Source of the DNA: Paraburkholderia sp. HP33-1
Lineage (GTDB): Bacteria; Pseudomonadota; Gammaproteobacteria; Burkholderiales; Burkholderiaceae
DNA length: 64,000 bases
Direction: 5' to 3'
Assembly (NCBI RefSeq): GCF_021390595.1
Contig: NZ_JAJEJR010000001.1
Location: 558,001-622,000, forward strand
A model generated the notes under the pieces. It worked only from the letters and a program-made list of their open reading frames with translations. It had not been told where the DNA came from and ran no database searches. Shown in pieces: positions 9,115 through 18,296 of this stretch. Positions within the stretch are counted from its first letter, which is position 1. Every line of letters begins with the position of its first letter. A program made the translations under genes and the position numbers.

Positions 9115-10782
9115 TCAAGCGGTCAGCATTTCCTTCGCGTGCTTGCGCGTGGTCGCGGTGATTTCGAGGCCGCCGAGCATGCGTGCGACTTCCTCGATGC
9201 GGCTCGCCTTGTCTAGCGAGGTCACGCTGCTGAGCGTGCCGCCCTTGCCGTTGCCGGTCTTCGCCACCTGGAAATGATGATCGCCGCGCGCGGCGACCTG
9301 CGGCAGGTGCGTTACGCACAACACCTGGCGCGCCTCACCGAGTTGATGCAGCAGCCGACCGACCACTTCGGCCACGGCGCCACCGATACCGGTGTCAACT
9401 TCGTCGAAGATCAGCGTCGGGGTCGGGCTGGCCGCACTCGCGATCACCGCGAGCGCAAGACTGATACGCGCCAGTTCGCCGCCCGACGCAACCTTCGCGA
9501 GCGGCCGCAGCGGCACGCCGGCGTGACCGGCCACGCGAAACTCGATCTGCTCGAGCCCATGCGCGCCGCCTTCGGGCAGCGGCACCAGCGCGACTTCGAA
9601 GCTGCCGCCTTTCATCGACAGTTCCTGCATGCCGGTCGTGACCGCCTCGCCGAGCGCCTTGCCCGCTTTCGCTCGCGCCTTCGACAGCTTTTTCGCTTCG
9701 GCGACGAACACGTCCTTCGCTTGCGCCTCGGCGGCGCGCAGGCCGTCGAGGTCGGCGGCGGCGTCGAGCGCGGCCAATTGCTTGCGCCGCGCTTCGTGTT
9801 CTTCCGGGAGCGTCTCGGGTTGCAGGCGGAATTTGCGCGCGGCCGAGTGCAGCGCGTCGAGGCGCTTTTCGACCTGCGCGAGCCGCTCGGGATCGAGCTC
9901 GAGCTTCTGTGCGTAGTGGCTTAGCGAATACGCCGCTTCCTGCAACTGGATTTCGGCGGGTTCGAGCGCGGCGAGCACGTCGTTCAGCGCCGGGTCGATC
10001 TCCGCGAGGTCGCGCACCTTCGATACGATCGAGCCGAGATGCGTGATCATCGCGTCGTCCGATTCGGACAGCGCGCCGAGCGCGCCCTGCACGCCGTCGA
10101 TCAGATTCGCCGAGTGCGACAGCCGCCGATGCTCGGTGTTGACCTCTTCCCATTCGCCCGGTTGCGGCGCTAGCTTGTCGAGCTCGGTGAGCTGCCACGC
10201 GAGTCGCTCGCGCTCGAGTTGCAGCTCGCGATCGCGCGTCTGCGCGTGCTCGACCGCCTGCGCCTTGTCGCGCCACGTGCGCCATGCGCGCGTGACCGCG
10301 GCGGCCATGTCGGACAGGCCCGCGTGCGTGTCGAACAGCTCGCGCTGCGCGTCCGGGCGCATCAGCAACTGGTGCGCGTGCTGGCCGTGAATGTCGACCA
10401 GCATTTCGCCGACCTCGCGCAGCTGCGCGAGCGTGGCCGCCGTACCGTTGATGAATGCGCGCGAGCGGCCGTTCGCGTCGACCACCCGCCGCAGCATCAC
10501 GGTGCCGCCGTGCTGGCCTTCGTCGGCCGCGCCGAGCGCCTGCTCGTCGAGCCATTGATCGACGAGCGCGTGCGTCTCGAACTCCGCGGTGATGTCGGCG
10601 CGGCTCTCGCCGGTGCGCACGACGCTTGCCTCGGCGCGCGCGCCGAGCGCGAGTGCGAGCGCGTCGATCAGGATCGACTTGCCGGCGCCGGTTTCGCCCG
10701 AGAAAACGGTAAAGCCGCTGTCGAATTCGAGATCGAGCGCGGCGACGATGACGAAGTCGCGTATCGAGAGGTGGCGAAGCAT
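9115..10782 (-). CDS. recN: DNA repair ATPase RecN
   Basis: An SMC-like ATPase of 555 residues that acts in double-strand-break repair with RecA. Seen directly: Walker A GETGAGKS near residue 30, a long charged coiled-coil middle section rich in Glu, Arg and Ala, the ABC signature SGGELARISL, and Walker B TLIFDEVDTGIGG near residue 480. The start is the ATG at 10782 (MLRHLSIRDF); the N-terminal strand LRHLSIRDFVIV aligns with RecN starts, while a longer frame adds only Arg/Pro-rich residues. It lies just downstream of nadK on the same strand (68-nt gap), the usual Burkholderia arrangement. I see no LexA box. Confidence 0.97.
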   Translation of the reverse strand: MLRHLSIRDFVIVAALDLEFDSGFTVFSGETGAGKSILIDALALALGARAEASVVRTGESRADITAEFETHALVDQWLDEQALGAADEGQHGGTVMLRRVVDANGRSRAFINGTAATLAQLREVGEMLVDIHGQHAHQLLMRPDAQRELFDTHAGLSDMAAAVTRAWRTWRDKAQAVEHAQTRDRELQLERERLAWQLTELDKLAPQPGEWEEVNTEHRRLSHSANLIDGVQGALGALSESDDAMITHLGSIVSKVRDLAEIDPALNDVLAALEPAEIQLQEAAYSLSHYAQKLELDPERLAQVEKRLDALHSAARKFRLQPETLPEEHEARRKQLAALDAAADLDGLRAAEAQAKDVFVAEAKKLSKARAKAGKALGEAVTTGMQELSMKGGSFEVALVPLPEGGAHGLEQIEFRVAGHAGVPLRPLAKVASGGELARISLALAVIASAASPTPTLIFDEVDTGIGGAVAEVVGRLLHQLGEARQVLCVTHLPQVAARGDHHFQVAKTGNGKGGTLSSVTSLDKASRIEEVARMLGGLEITATTRKHAKEMLTA

Positions 10783-10850
10783 GGAAGTCGTCGGGTTGGG
10801 CTTGGGGTTCGGGTGACGGCCGCGGCGGCGTGCGCGCTTCAACGCGCCGC

Positions 10851-11753
10851 TTACGGCCTCGAGTCTTCTTCGTGCGACGGGTACTCGTGCCAGTGCAGCT
10901 TCTTGCGCAGCGTCGCGTAATAGCTGTAGCCGACCGGATGCAGAATCGGCACCGTGTGACGCGAGCGGCGCACCTCGATCGTGTCGCCGAGTTCCAGCGA
11001 CGTGAACGACTGCATGTCGAAATTGACGTTGACTTCGCGCCCGGAAACGATCTGGATGCTGACCTTCGATTCGTCCGGCAGCACGATCGGCCGGTTCGAC
11101 AGCGCGTGCGGCGCAATCGGCACGAGCACGATGCCCTGCAGTTGCGGATGCAGGATCGGCCCCTGCGACGACAGCGAGTACGCGGTCGAGCCGGTCGGCG
11201 TCGCGACGATCAGGCCGTCCGAGCGCTGGTTGTACATGAAGCGCCCGTCGACCGACACGCGCAGTTCCGCCATGCCCGAGAAGCCGCTACGGTTGACCAC
11301 CACGTCGTTGAACGCGAGCGCGTGGTAGATCGGCGTGCCATCGCGCACGATGCGCGCTTCCAGCAGCATGCGCTCCTCGCGCTCGAAATTGCCGGACAGC
11401 ATCTGCGGCACGATCTCGCGCATGTCGGAAATCGGGATGTCGGTGATGAAGCCGAGCCGCCCATGGTTGATGCCGATCAAGGGCGTGCGATATGGCGCAA
11501 GCTGGCGACCGATGCCAAGCATCGTGCCGTCGCCGCCGAGCACCACGGCGACGTCGGCGCGCGCGCCGATCTCGGCGAGACGCAGCGCCGGGTGGTCGGT
11601 CACGCCGATTTCGGCGGCGGTGTCGGCTTCGAACACGACTTCGAGGCCGAGCTTCGCGATGCACGCGGCGAGCGCGGTGAGCGGCTCGCCGATGCCCGGC
11701 GTATTGCTGCGCCCGACGAGCGCGACGGTCTTGAACTGGCTGGTCACTTGCAT
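10851..11753 (-). CDS. nadK: NAD kinase
   Basis: Phosphorylates NAD to NADP in the cytoplasm. The 300-residue protein has the diagnostic [11 protein letters not shown] motif (the aspartate is catalytic), [11 protein letters not shown], and a second conserved block [17 protein letters not shown]. Length is normal (E. coli 292). The start at 11753 ([12 protein letters not shown]) gives a short N-terminus before the first beta strand; a longer frame is composition-driven. It is divergent from hrcA across about 210 nt and upstream of recN. Confidence 0.97.
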   Translation of the reverse strand: MQVTSQFKTVALVGRSNTPGIGEPLTALAACIAKLGLEVVFEADTAAEIGVTDHPALRLAEIGARADVAVVLGGDGTMLGIGRQLAPYRTPLIGINHGRLGFITDIPISDMREIVPQMLSGNFEREERMLLEARIVRDGTPIYHALAFNDVVVNRSGFSGMAELRVSVDGRFMYNQRSDGLIVATPTGSTAYSLSSQGPILHPQLQGIVLVPIAPHALSNRPIVLPDESKVSIQIVSGREVNVNFDMQSFTSLELGDTIEVRRSRHTVPILHPVGYSYYATLRKKLHWHEYPSHEEDSRP

Positions 11754-11949
11754 GCCGGCATTACACCATAGGTGGGGCCTGAAAAGAATCGCAGACCAAC
11801 CCGGTAGTGGGTCACCGCACATGGGGCGTCTGCGTATGTCGCGATTATCGTTAGAATGGTGAAGACCTGATGACATGCGAGCCCGCCGACGGCGACGCAT
11901 TCGGCGGGGGCGGGCGCCGCGGGCGCTCGCGGCTGCGGTGCCATTGAGC

Positions 11950-11955
11950 TAAAAT
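11950..11955 (+). promoter_or_regulatory. possible -10 element directly before hrcA
   Basis: TAAAAT ends 8 nt before the hrcA ATG and there is no Shine-Dalgarno sequence in between. If it is a real -10 box, the transcript would start within a few bases of the start codon, making it leaderless. No good -35 is visible at 17 nt. An alternative -10 (TAGAAT) lies at 11852-11857. Confidence 0.3.
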
Positions 11956-11963
11956 TTTTCGTC

Positions 11964-12983
11964 ATGCTAGATCCTCGCGCACAAACCCTCCTCAAAACGC
12001 TGATTGAGCGCTACATCGCCGAAGGTCAGCCGGTCGGCTCGCGCACGCTGTCGCGTTATTCGGGCCTCGAACTCAGTCCGGCCACGATCCGCAACGTGAT
12101 GTCCGATCTCGAGGATCTGGGGCTCGTGATCAGTCCGCATACTTCGGCGGGGCGCATTCCGACGCCGCGCGGCTACCGTCTGTTCGTCGACACGATGCTG
12201 ACGGTCGAATCCGCCGCTGATGAGGAAGCGGTGATGCGCACCGTCAAGACCACGCTGCAGGTGGGCGAACCGCAGAAGATCGTTGCCGCGGCGGCGAGCG
12301 TGCTGTCCAACCTGTCGCAGTTCGCCGGCGTCGTGCTCACGCCGCGCCGCAGCCACGTGTTCAAGCAGATCGAATTCATGCGCCTGTCCGACAAGCGCAT
12401 TCTGCTGATCATCGTGACGCCCGAAGGCGACGTGCAGAACCGCATCCTCGCCACCCAGCGCGACTTTTCGCCGTCGCAGCTGGTGGAAGCCTCCAATTAC
12501 ATCAACGCGCACTTCGCGGGCCTGTCGTTCGACGAAGTGCGCCGCCGCCTGCGCGGGGAAATCGACGAGCTGCGCGGCGACATGACCTCGTTGATGCACG
12601 CGGCCGTCACCGCGAGCACCGACGAATCCGACACCGGCGAGACCGTGCTGATCTCGGGCGAGCGCAATCTGCTCGAAGTCGCCGATCTTTCGTCAGACAT
12701 GGCGCGCCTGCGCAAGCTGTTCGATGTGTTCGACCAGAAGACCAGCCTCCTTCAGTTGCTCGACGTGTCGAGTCATGCGGCGGGCGTGCAGATTTTCATC
12801 GGCGGCGAATCGACTCTGGTGCCGATCGAGGAAATGAGCGTCGTCACCGCACCGTATGAGGTGAACGGCAAGATCGTCGGCACGCTCGGCGTGATCGGGC
12901 CGACCCGCATGGCCTACAGCCGCGTGATCCCGATCGTCGACATCACCGCGCGGCTGCTGTCCATGACGCTGAGTCAGCAGTAG
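11964..12983 (+). CDS. hrcA: heat-inducible transcription repressor HrcA
   Basis: Represses class I heat-shock genes by binding CIRCE palindromes, with activity set by GroEL. The 339-residue protein has the N-terminal winged helix ([20 protein letters not shown]) followed by the GAF-like and C-terminal dimerisation regions ([27 protein letters not shown]). Length matches the family. I found no CIRCE element in the window, so its targets (normally groESL) lie elsewhere, and the chaperone genes 3-6 kb downstream appear to be under sigma-32 instead. The ATG at 11964 has no Shine-Dalgarno sequence. Confidence 0.96.
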   Translation: MLDPRAQTLLKTLIERYIAEGQPVGSRTLSRYSGLELSPATIRNVMSDLEDLGLVISPHTSAGRIPTPRGYRLFVDTMLTVESAADEEAVMRTVKTTLQVGEPQKIVAAAASVLSNLSQFAGVVLTPRRSHVFKQIEFMRLSDKRILLIIVTPEGDVQNRILATQRDFSPSQLVEASNYINAHFAGLSFDEVRRRLRGEIDELRGDMTSLMHAAVTASTDESDTGETVLISGERNLLEVADLSSDMARLRKLFDVFDQKTSLLQLLDVSSHAAGVQIFIGGESTLVPIEEMSVVTAPYEVNGKIVGTLGVIGPTRMAYSRVIPIVDITARLLSMTLSQQ

Positions 12984-13108
12984 TCCTCGCGCTGCGCGGG
13001 ACTGCCGTCATCGCAGCCCGTCCCGGCCATGATGCGCGAGCGCGCGGCGTCTGCCAATCGTCCGAATGGCCATGGGTGTCTGGCGGGGCCGGGCAGGACC
13101 CGCGCCGC

Positions 13109-13114
13109 TATAAT
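13109..13114 (+). promoter_or_regulatory. -10 box upstream of hemH
   Basis: A perfect TATAAT lies 50 nt before the hemH start, in an otherwise GC-rich stretch. No convincing -35 hexamer is found at 16-18 nt spacing, so activator dependence or a weak promoter is possible. The position gives a leader of about 44 nt. Confidence 0.5.
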
Positions 13115-13164
13115 GAATCTCCACTGAATCGACTCGCCGCATGAAGCGGTGAATTCTGCTGCCT

Positions 13165-14235
13165 ATGCGCTTCGACCTCGAGCGGCCTTCACAGAACGCC
13201 ACGTCGCATCGCGTCGCCGTGTTGCTGATCAATCTCGGCACGCCCGACGCGCCGACGCCGCGCGCGGTGCGTCGCTATCTCGCCCAGTTCCTGTCCGACC
13301 CGCGCGTGGTCGAAATTCCGGCGTTGCTGTGGCAGCTCATTCTGCGTCTGCTGATTCTGCCGTTTCGTGGCCGCAGCTCCGCGAAGAAGTACGCGGCGGT
13401 GTGGATGCCCGAGGGCTCGCCGTTGCGCGTGCATACCGAAAAGCAGCTGGAGGGCTTGCGTCATCTGCTGCAACTGAACGACTACACGGTGCTGGTCGAC
13501 TATGCGATGCGCTACGGCACGCCCGGCATTCCGGCCATGCTCAACCAATTGAAGCTCGCCGGCGCCGAGCGCGTGTTGCTGATGCCGATGTATCCGCAGT
13601 ATTCGGCGTCGACTACCGCGACCGCGTTCGACGAAGCCTTTAGCGCACTCAAACGCATGCGCAACCAGCCGGAAATTCGCACGGTGCGCCAGTACGCCGA
13701 TCACCCGGCGTATATCGCAGCGCTTGCCGCGCAGGTGCATCACTACTGGCATCAGCACGGCCGCCCCGACTTCGCCGCGGGCGACAAACTCGTGCTGAGT
13801 TTTCACGGAGTACCGAAGCGCACGCTCGATCTCGGCGACCCGTACCACGAGCAATGCCAGCAGACCGCCGCGCTTCTGATGCAGGCGCTCGGGTTGACGC
13901 CGATGGAATGCCGCATTACGTTCCAGTCGCGCTTCGGCAAGGCCGAATGGCTGCAGCCCTACACGGCACCGACGTTGAAGGAACTCGGCGCGGCAGGCGT
14001 GCGACGTGCTGACGTGTTCTGCCCGGGCTTCACCGCCGACTGCCTCGAGACGATCGAGGAAATCGGCATGGAAGTGCGCAACGAATTTCTGCAGGCGGGT
14101 GGCAAGGAGTTTCACCGGATCGCCTGTCTGAACGCGTCGCAGCCGTGGGTTGCCGCGCTCGGCGAAATCGTTGCGCAGCATCTGCAGGGATGGCCGGTGC
14201 AGGCGGTACCTGTGCCGCACACCACAGGAGCTTGA
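13165..14235 (+). CDS. hemH: ferrochelatase
   Basis: Inserts ferrous iron into protoporphyrin IX, the last step of haem synthesis, at the inner face of the membrane. The 356 residues include the family signature [17 protein letters not shown] at about residues 211-227, whose histidine is the metal-site residue. They also include the conserved start [20 protein letters not shown] and the [16 protein letters not shown] block near residue 290. Length is typical for betaproteobacteria. The downstream hslR gene starts 9 nt later, suggesting co-transcription. Confidence 0.97.
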   Translation: MRFDLERPSQNATSHRVAVLLINLGTPDAPTPRAVRRYLAQFLSDPRVVEIPALLWQLILRLLILPFRGRSSAKKYAAVWMPEGSPLRVHTEKQLEGLRHLLQLNDYTVLVDYAMRYGTPGIPAMLNQLKLAGAERVLLMPMYPQYSASTTATAFDEAFSALKRMRNQPEIRTVRQYADHPAYIAALAAQVHHYWHQHGRPDFAAGDKLVLSFHGVPKRTLDLGDPYHEQCQQTAALLMQALGLTPMECRITFQSRFGKAEWLQPYTAPTLKELGAAGVRRADVFCPGFTADCLETIEEIGMEVRNEFLQAGGKEFHRIACLNASQPWVAALGEIVAQHLQGWPVQAVPVPHTTGA

Positions 14236-14243
14236 ATACGCAG

Positions 14244-14651
14244 ATGAACTATCGCATTTCAACCGAACCGGGCGCGAGGCTGCGCATAGACAAATGGCTG
14301 TGGGCAGCGCGCTTTTTCAAGACTCGTTCGCTGGCGGCGGACGCGGTCGAGAAGGGGCGCGTGCGCATCGCCGGTGTGGCGGTGAAACCGGCGAAGGACG
14401 TGCGTGTCGGCGATCTGGTCGAAATCGAGATCGAGCGGTTCGTGTGGCAGGTGGAAGTGCTGGGCGTGTGCGACGTGCGCGGCCCGGCCAGTGTGGCGCA
14501 GACGCTTTATGTAGAAACCGCGGAGAGCCGGGCGAAGCGGCAGGTCGAGCAGGAGCGGCGCAGGGTGTACCACGAACCGGCTGCCGCGCTGCACGGGCGA
14601 CCGACCAAGCGCGACCGGCGCACTATCGACAGATTTTCAGGTGGGGATTGA
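14244..14651 (+). CDS. hslR: Hsp15-like S4-domain RNA-binding protein
   Basis: A 135-residue S4-domain protein. The S4 fold is visible at residues 12-60 (LRIDKWLWAARFFKTRSLAA ... KGRVRIAGVAVKPAKDVRVGD), followed by a basic C-terminal tail ending in RPTKRDRRTIDRFSGGD. In E. coli, Hsp15 binds stalled 50S subunits that still carry nascent peptidyl-tRNA and helps recycle them. The ATG at 14244 is preceded by CAGGAG that overlaps the end of hemH, so the pair is likely co-transcribed. Its position just before the grpE-dnaK-dnaJ block fits a heat-shock role. Confidence 0.93.
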   Translation: MNYRISTEPGARLRIDKWLWAARFFKTRSLAADAVEKGRVRIAGVAVKPAKDVRVGDLVEIEIERFVWQVEVLGVCDVRGPASVAQTLYVETAESRAKRQVEQERRRVYHEPAAALHGRPTKRDRRTIDRFSGGD

Positions 14652-14784
14652 GGAACTGCTCCATGGTGGCTCTGGCGCCACCGTACTCCGTGGTGTGGTC
14701 GTTGACCGCACCGGACATGCAGATGGTCGTGGTGCCCCCTATCAGTACCAGTGCGACCACCCCGATTGCAAAGGTCAGTTTCAC
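14623..14784 (-). CDS. small secreted or membrane-anchored protein (53 aa), novel
   Basis: A GTG start at 14784 sits 6 nt after AAGGGGAG, a strong ribosome site. The 53-residue frame encodes an N-terminus like a signal peptide or anchor (start, KLTFAIGVVALVLIGGTTT), a cysteine at residue 22, and a hydrophilic C-terminus (DHTTEYGGARATMEQFLNPH) ending in KICR. Its 3' end overlaps the hslR 3' end by 29 nt, tail to tail. I recognise no family. The combination of good ribosome site, positively charged then hydrophobic N-terminus and a normal stop argues for a real gene; the small size argues for caution. Confidence 0.5.
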   Translation of the reverse strand: MKLTFAIGVVALVLIGGTTTICMSGAVNDHTTEYGGARATMEQFLNPHLKICR

Positions 14785-14853
14785 GGTACTCCCCTTGGGA
14801 AGATGGTGGGCTGATACAGCGATCGGAACAACTGTCAGGCTTCGGTAAGGCTT

Positions 14854-14874
14854 ACGTTAAATTAGGGTTAACGT
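14854..14874. repeat. inverted repeat, candidate operator
   Basis: ACGTTAA and TTAACGT form a perfect 7-bp inverted repeat around a 7-nt spacer. It lies about 70 nt upstream of the small reverse gene and 285 nt upstream of grpE, in an AT-rich island within GC-rich DNA. The geometry suits a dimeric regulator; which one is unknown. Confidence 0.4.
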
Positions 14875-15008
14875 GGCGTTTCTGCTGCATGATTGGAGAA
14901 TAGGCCAGTTGCGGGCCGCACTCAATCTCTATCTGATTGCGCCACGCTAATGGTTGTTACGGCGCATTTCGCCTGCCCGAAGGTGGTGCGAAAAAACCGT
15001 CGGAGCCG

Positions 15009-15036
15009 CTTGAAACGGCTTTTTCGGGCCCCATCT
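15009..15036 (+). promoter_or_regulatory. sigma-32 (heat-shock) promoter of grpE
   Basis: CTTGAAA at 15009-15015 is followed after exactly 13 nt by CCCCATCT at 15029-15036. This closely matches the RpoH consensus (CTTGAAA, 13-15 nt, CCCCATNT). Transcription would start near 15043, giving a leader of about 115 nt before grpE. Confidence 0.85.
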
Positions 15037-15158
15037 GCGGTCCGGACTGGCAGGTCGCCGCGAAGGCGCGTGTCGCGATTTTGCAACGCACAAATTGCCG
15101 CGTGTTGGAACGGCTTTCACCGCCTTTGGCTTTTACTTTTTTTACGACTTTCAGCGAC

Positions 15159-15746
15159 ATGGAAAACACGCAAGAGAACCCGACGAGCCAGAATCCCACG
15201 CCCGCCGACGAAGCCGCGCGCCAGGCCGCCGAGGCCGCCCAGGCCGCTGCTCAACAGCCGGACACCGGCGCCGCCGCTGAACTGGCCCAGGGTGCTGGCG
15301 AGCAGGCACTGGCCGACGCTCAGGCGAAGATCGCCGAGTTGCAGGAAAGCTTCCTGCGCGCCAAGGCCGAAACCGAAAACGTGCGCCGTCGTGCTCAGGA
15401 AGACGTCGCCAAGGCGCACAAGTTTGCGATCGAGAACTTCGCCGAGCATCTGCTGCCCGTGGTCGACAGTCTCGAGGCGGCCGTGGCCCATTCATCCGAC
15501 GACCTGCAGAAGGTCCGCGAAGGCGTCGAGCTCACGCTGCGTCAGCTGAGCGGCGCGCTCGAGAAGGGCCGCGTCGTTGCCATCAATCCGGTCGGCGAAA
15601 AGTTCGACCCGCATCGTCATCAGGCAATTTCGATGGTGCCGGCCGACCAGGAGCCGAACACCGTCGTCGCGGTGTTGCAAAAGGGTTTCGTGATCGCGGA
15701 TCGCGTGCTGCGTCCCGCGCTCGTGACCGTCGCGGCGCCGAAATAA
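15159..15746 (+). CDS. grpE: nucleotide exchange factor GrpE
   Basis: Releases ADP from DnaK to drive the chaperone cycle. The 195-residue protein has an acidic, Ala/Gln-rich disordered N-terminus (residues 1-55), a long coiled coil ([20 protein letters not shown]), and the C-terminal beta domain with [11 protein letters not shown] and [18 protein letters not shown]. The ATG at 15159 was chosen because conserved similarity starts shortly after it; a longer frame to 14937 crosses the promoter. It is first in the grpE-dnaK-dnaJ series. Confidence 0.97.
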   Translation: MENTQENPTSQNPTPADEAARQAAEAAQAAAQQPDTGAAAELAQGAGEQALADAQAKIAELQESFLRAKAETENVRRRAQEDVAKAHKFAIENFAEHLLPVVDSLEAAVAHSSDDLQKVREGVELTLRQLSGALEKGRVVAINPVGEKFDPHRHQAISMVPADQEPNTVVAVLQKGFVIADRVLRPALVTVAAPK

Positions 15747-16079
15747 GTACGGCGAGGCGCACGCCGGGCGTTTGGGCCCGTCGCGTCCGCACCGTCGTTT
15801 CACATCGCTTCGCGTCGCAAAAGATCCAGTCAATTCAGGTGCTTCCGGCCAGCAGCGCCGGGGGGCGCCGTGCCGGCTGACGAAGCGGACTCGCAGCAAA
15901 GATTCAGGGGCCCGCCCCGTGATTGAAAAAAATTAAAGACCGCATCGCAAAAAAGGTCTTGAAAACGATGCGGCCGCACTTATTTTGAGTGCAGGTATGA
16001 ATTGAGAGCGGATCGCCCCGCCGCCAGATGGGCCAACCGGGCGCTTTCCGCAGCGATCAAAGTCAGGAGATTTGAAAAA
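15747..16079 (+). other. grpE-dnaK intergenic region with candidate heat-shock promoter
   Basis: 333 nt without a gene. CTTGAAA at 15958-15964 matches the sigma-32 -35 box; the expected CCCCAT -10 is absent and only CTTATTTT is found about 14 nt on, so the promoter is uncertain. An A-rich stretch at 15924-15956 is unusual for this DNA. A ribosome site (AGGAGA) lies 8 nt before the dnaK ATG. Confidence 0.45.
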
Positions 16080-18029
16080 ATGGGCAAAATCATCGGCATC
16101 GACCTCGGCACGACCAACTCGTGCGTGGCGATCATGGAAGGTAACTCGGTCAAGGTGATCGAGAACTCGGAAGGCGCGCGCACCACGCCGTCGATCATCG
16201 CTTACATGGAAGACAACGAGATTCTCGTTGGCGCACCGGCCAAGCGTCAGTCGGTCACGAACCCGAAGAACACGCTGTACGCGGTCAAGCGCCTGATCGG
16301 CCGCCGCTTCGAAGAAAAAGAAGTGCAGAAGGACATCGGCCTGATGCCGTACAAGATCATGAAGGCCGACAACGGTGACGCATGGGTCCAGGTGCGCGAC
16401 GAGAAGCTCGCGCCGCCGCAAATTTCCGCCGAAGTGCTGCGCAAGATGAAGAAGACCGCTGAGGACTACCTCGGCGAGACCGTCACGGAAGCCGTGATCA
16501 CCGTGCCGGCGTACTTCAACGACAGCCAGCGTCAGGCGACCAAGGACGCCGGCCGCATCGCCGGTCTGGAAGTCAAGCGGATCATCAACGAACCGACCGC
16601 CGCGGCTCTCGCGTTTGGTCTGGACAAGGCTGAAAAGGGCGACCGCAAGATCGCGGTGTACGACCTGGGTGGCGGCACGTTCGACGTGTCGATCATCGAA
16701 ATCGCCGACGTCGACGGTGAAATGCAGTTCGAAGTGCTGTCCACGAACGGCGATACGTTCCTCGGCGGCGAAGACTTCGACCAGCGCATCATCGACTACA
16801 TCATCGGCGAGTTCAAGAAGGAGCAGGGCGTCGATCTGTCGAAGGACGTGCTCGCGCTGCAGCGCCTGAAGGAATCGGCTGAAAAGGCGAAGATCGAGCT
16901 GTCGTCGAGCCAGCAGACCGAAATCAACCTGCCGTACATCACGGCCGACGCATCGGGTCCGAAGCACCTGAACCTGAAGATCACGCGCGCCAAGCTGGAA
17001 GCGCTGGTCGAAGACCTGATCGAACGCACCATCGAGCCGTGCCGTGTCGCGATCAAGGACGCGGGCGTGAAGGTCGGTGAAGTCGACGACGTGATTCTGG
17101 TCGGCGGTATGACCCGTATGCCGAAGGTGCAGGAAAAGGTGAAGGAGTTCTTCGGCAAGGATCCGCGCCGTGACGTGAACCCGGACGAAGCCGTGGCCGT
17201 GGGTGCCGCGATCCAGGGCCAGGTTCTGTCGGGCGACCGCAAGGACGTGCTGCTGCTCGACGTGACCCCGCTGTCGCTCGGCATCGAGACGCTCGGCGGC
17301 GTGATGACGAAGATGATCAACAAGAACACCACGATCCCGACCAAGCACGCGCAGGTCTACTCGACGGCTGACGACAATCAGAGCGCCGTGACGATCAAGG
17401 TATTCCAGGGCGAACGCGAAATGGCAGCGGGCAACAAGCTGCTCGGCGAGTTCAACCTCGAAGGCATTCCGCCGGCACCGCGCGGCGTGCCGCAGATCGA
17501 AGTGAGCTTCGACATCGACGCAAACGGCATTCTGCACGTCGGCGCGAAGGACAAGGCGACCGGCAAGGAAAACCGCATCACGATCAAGGCGAACTCGGGT
17601 CTGTCCGAAGCCGAAATCGAGAAGATGGTGAAGGACGCCGAAGCGAACGCGGAAGAAGATCACAAGCTGCGTGAGCTGGCCGACGCCCGCAACCAGGGTG
17701 ACGCCCTCGTGCACAGCACGAAGAAGGCGCTGACCGAGTACGGCGACAAGCTCGAAGCTGGCGAGAAGGACAAGATCGAAGCCGCGTTGAAGGACCTCGA
17801 AGACGCGCTCAAGAGCAGCGCGAGCGACAAGGCCGCGATCGAAGCGAAGATCGAAGCGGTGGCCACGGCCTCGCAGAAGATGGGCGAGAAGATGTACGCC
17901 GACATGCAGGCTGCGCAAGGTGCCGAAGCGGCAGCCGGCGCGGCGGGCGGTGCCGGTGCATCGGCGGGCGCGAGCCAGCAGGCCGACGACGTGGTCGACG
18001 CTGAGTTCAAGGAAGTGAAGAAAGACTAA
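16080..18029 (+). CDS. dnaK: chaperone protein DnaK (Hsp70)
   Basis: ATP-driven folding chaperone of 649 residues. The start [20 protein letters not shown] is diagnostic of Hsp70. The ATPase domain carries [17 protein letters not shown] near residue 200 and [13 protein letters not shown] near 340. The substrate domain begins after the linker [19 protein letters not shown] near 390, and the C-terminal lid ends in a Gly/Ala-rich tail and [10 protein letters not shown]. Length is normal (E. coli 638). AGGAGA precedes the start. Codon use is strongly biased to GC-ending codons, as expected for a highly expressed gene. Confidence 0.99.
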   Translation: MGKIIGIDLGTTNSCVAIMEGNSVKVIENSEGARTTPSIIAYMEDNEILVGAPAKRQSVTNPKNTLYAVKRLIGRRFEEKEVQKDIGLMPYKIMKADNGDAWVQVRDEKLAPPQISAEVLRKMKKTAEDYLGETVTEAVITVPAYFNDSQRQATKDAGRIAGLEVKRIINEPTAAALAFGLDKAEKGDRKIAVYDLGGGTFDVSIIEIADVDGEMQFEVLSTNGDTFLGGEDFDQRIIDYIIGEFKKEQGVDLSKDVLALQRLKESAEKAKIELSSSQQTEINLPYITADASGPKHLNLKITRAKLEALVEDLIERTIEPCRVAIKDAGVKVGEVDDVILVGGMTRMPKVQEKVKEFFGKDPRRDVNPDEAVAVGAAIQGQVLSGDRKDVLLLDVTPLSLGIETLGGVMTKMINKNTTIPTKHAQVYSTADDNQSAVTIKVFQGEREMAAGNKLLGEFNLEGIPPAPRGVPQIEVSFDIDANGILHVGAKDKATGKENRITIKANSGLSEAEIEKMVKDAEANAEEDHKLRELADARNQGDALVHSTKKALTEYGDKLEAGEKDKIEAALKDLEDALKSSASDKAAIEAKIEAVATASQKMGEKMYADMQAAQGAEAAAGAAGGAGASAGASQQADDVVDAEFKEVKKD

Positions 18030-18296
18030 AGCCAGGTCGGCATCCGACCGTAAAGCCGTGCACAGCAATGTGCGCGGCCCGGCTGCACCAGAACGGCGTC
18101 TTTGGGGCGCCTGGAGTGCAAGAGCGGTTTTCGCGCCTGGCGAGCCTTGTGGGCTCTCCGGGCACGTTCGTTTTATGGAGGGCGTTGTTTTGAACCGTGG
18201 GCAAACGCGGCGCAGACAGCGGCCGGACGAGTCGTGAGACTCCACAGCATTCACAAGGAGCTACCGCGTCGCTTTGCGCGGCGGCGTTGAACCGAT

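Larger units (their letters stand above)
14785..15158. other. intergenic region between the small reverse ORF and grpE
   Basis: This 374-nt stretch separates two divergent genes. It holds the ribosome site of the small ORF, the 7-7-7 inverted repeat at 14854-14874, an AT-richer core at 14850-14875, and the sigma-32 promoter of grpE at 15009-15036. About 120 nt of grpE leader follows, ending in a T-rich stretch (15121-15145). No further gene is supported. Confidence 0.6.

Noticed and set aside
11754..11963. CIRCE operator near hrcA
   Set aside because: No TTAGCACTC/GAGTGCTAA inverted repeat is present.
13008..13241. 77-codon reverse frame between hrcA and hemH
   Set aside because: It crosses the hemH promoter and start, has no ribosome site and no family character.
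15933..18254. 773-codon open frame antisense to dnaK
   Set aside because: High-GC third-position bias makes long antisense frames common; dnaK on the other strand is unambiguous and the frame shows no family features.
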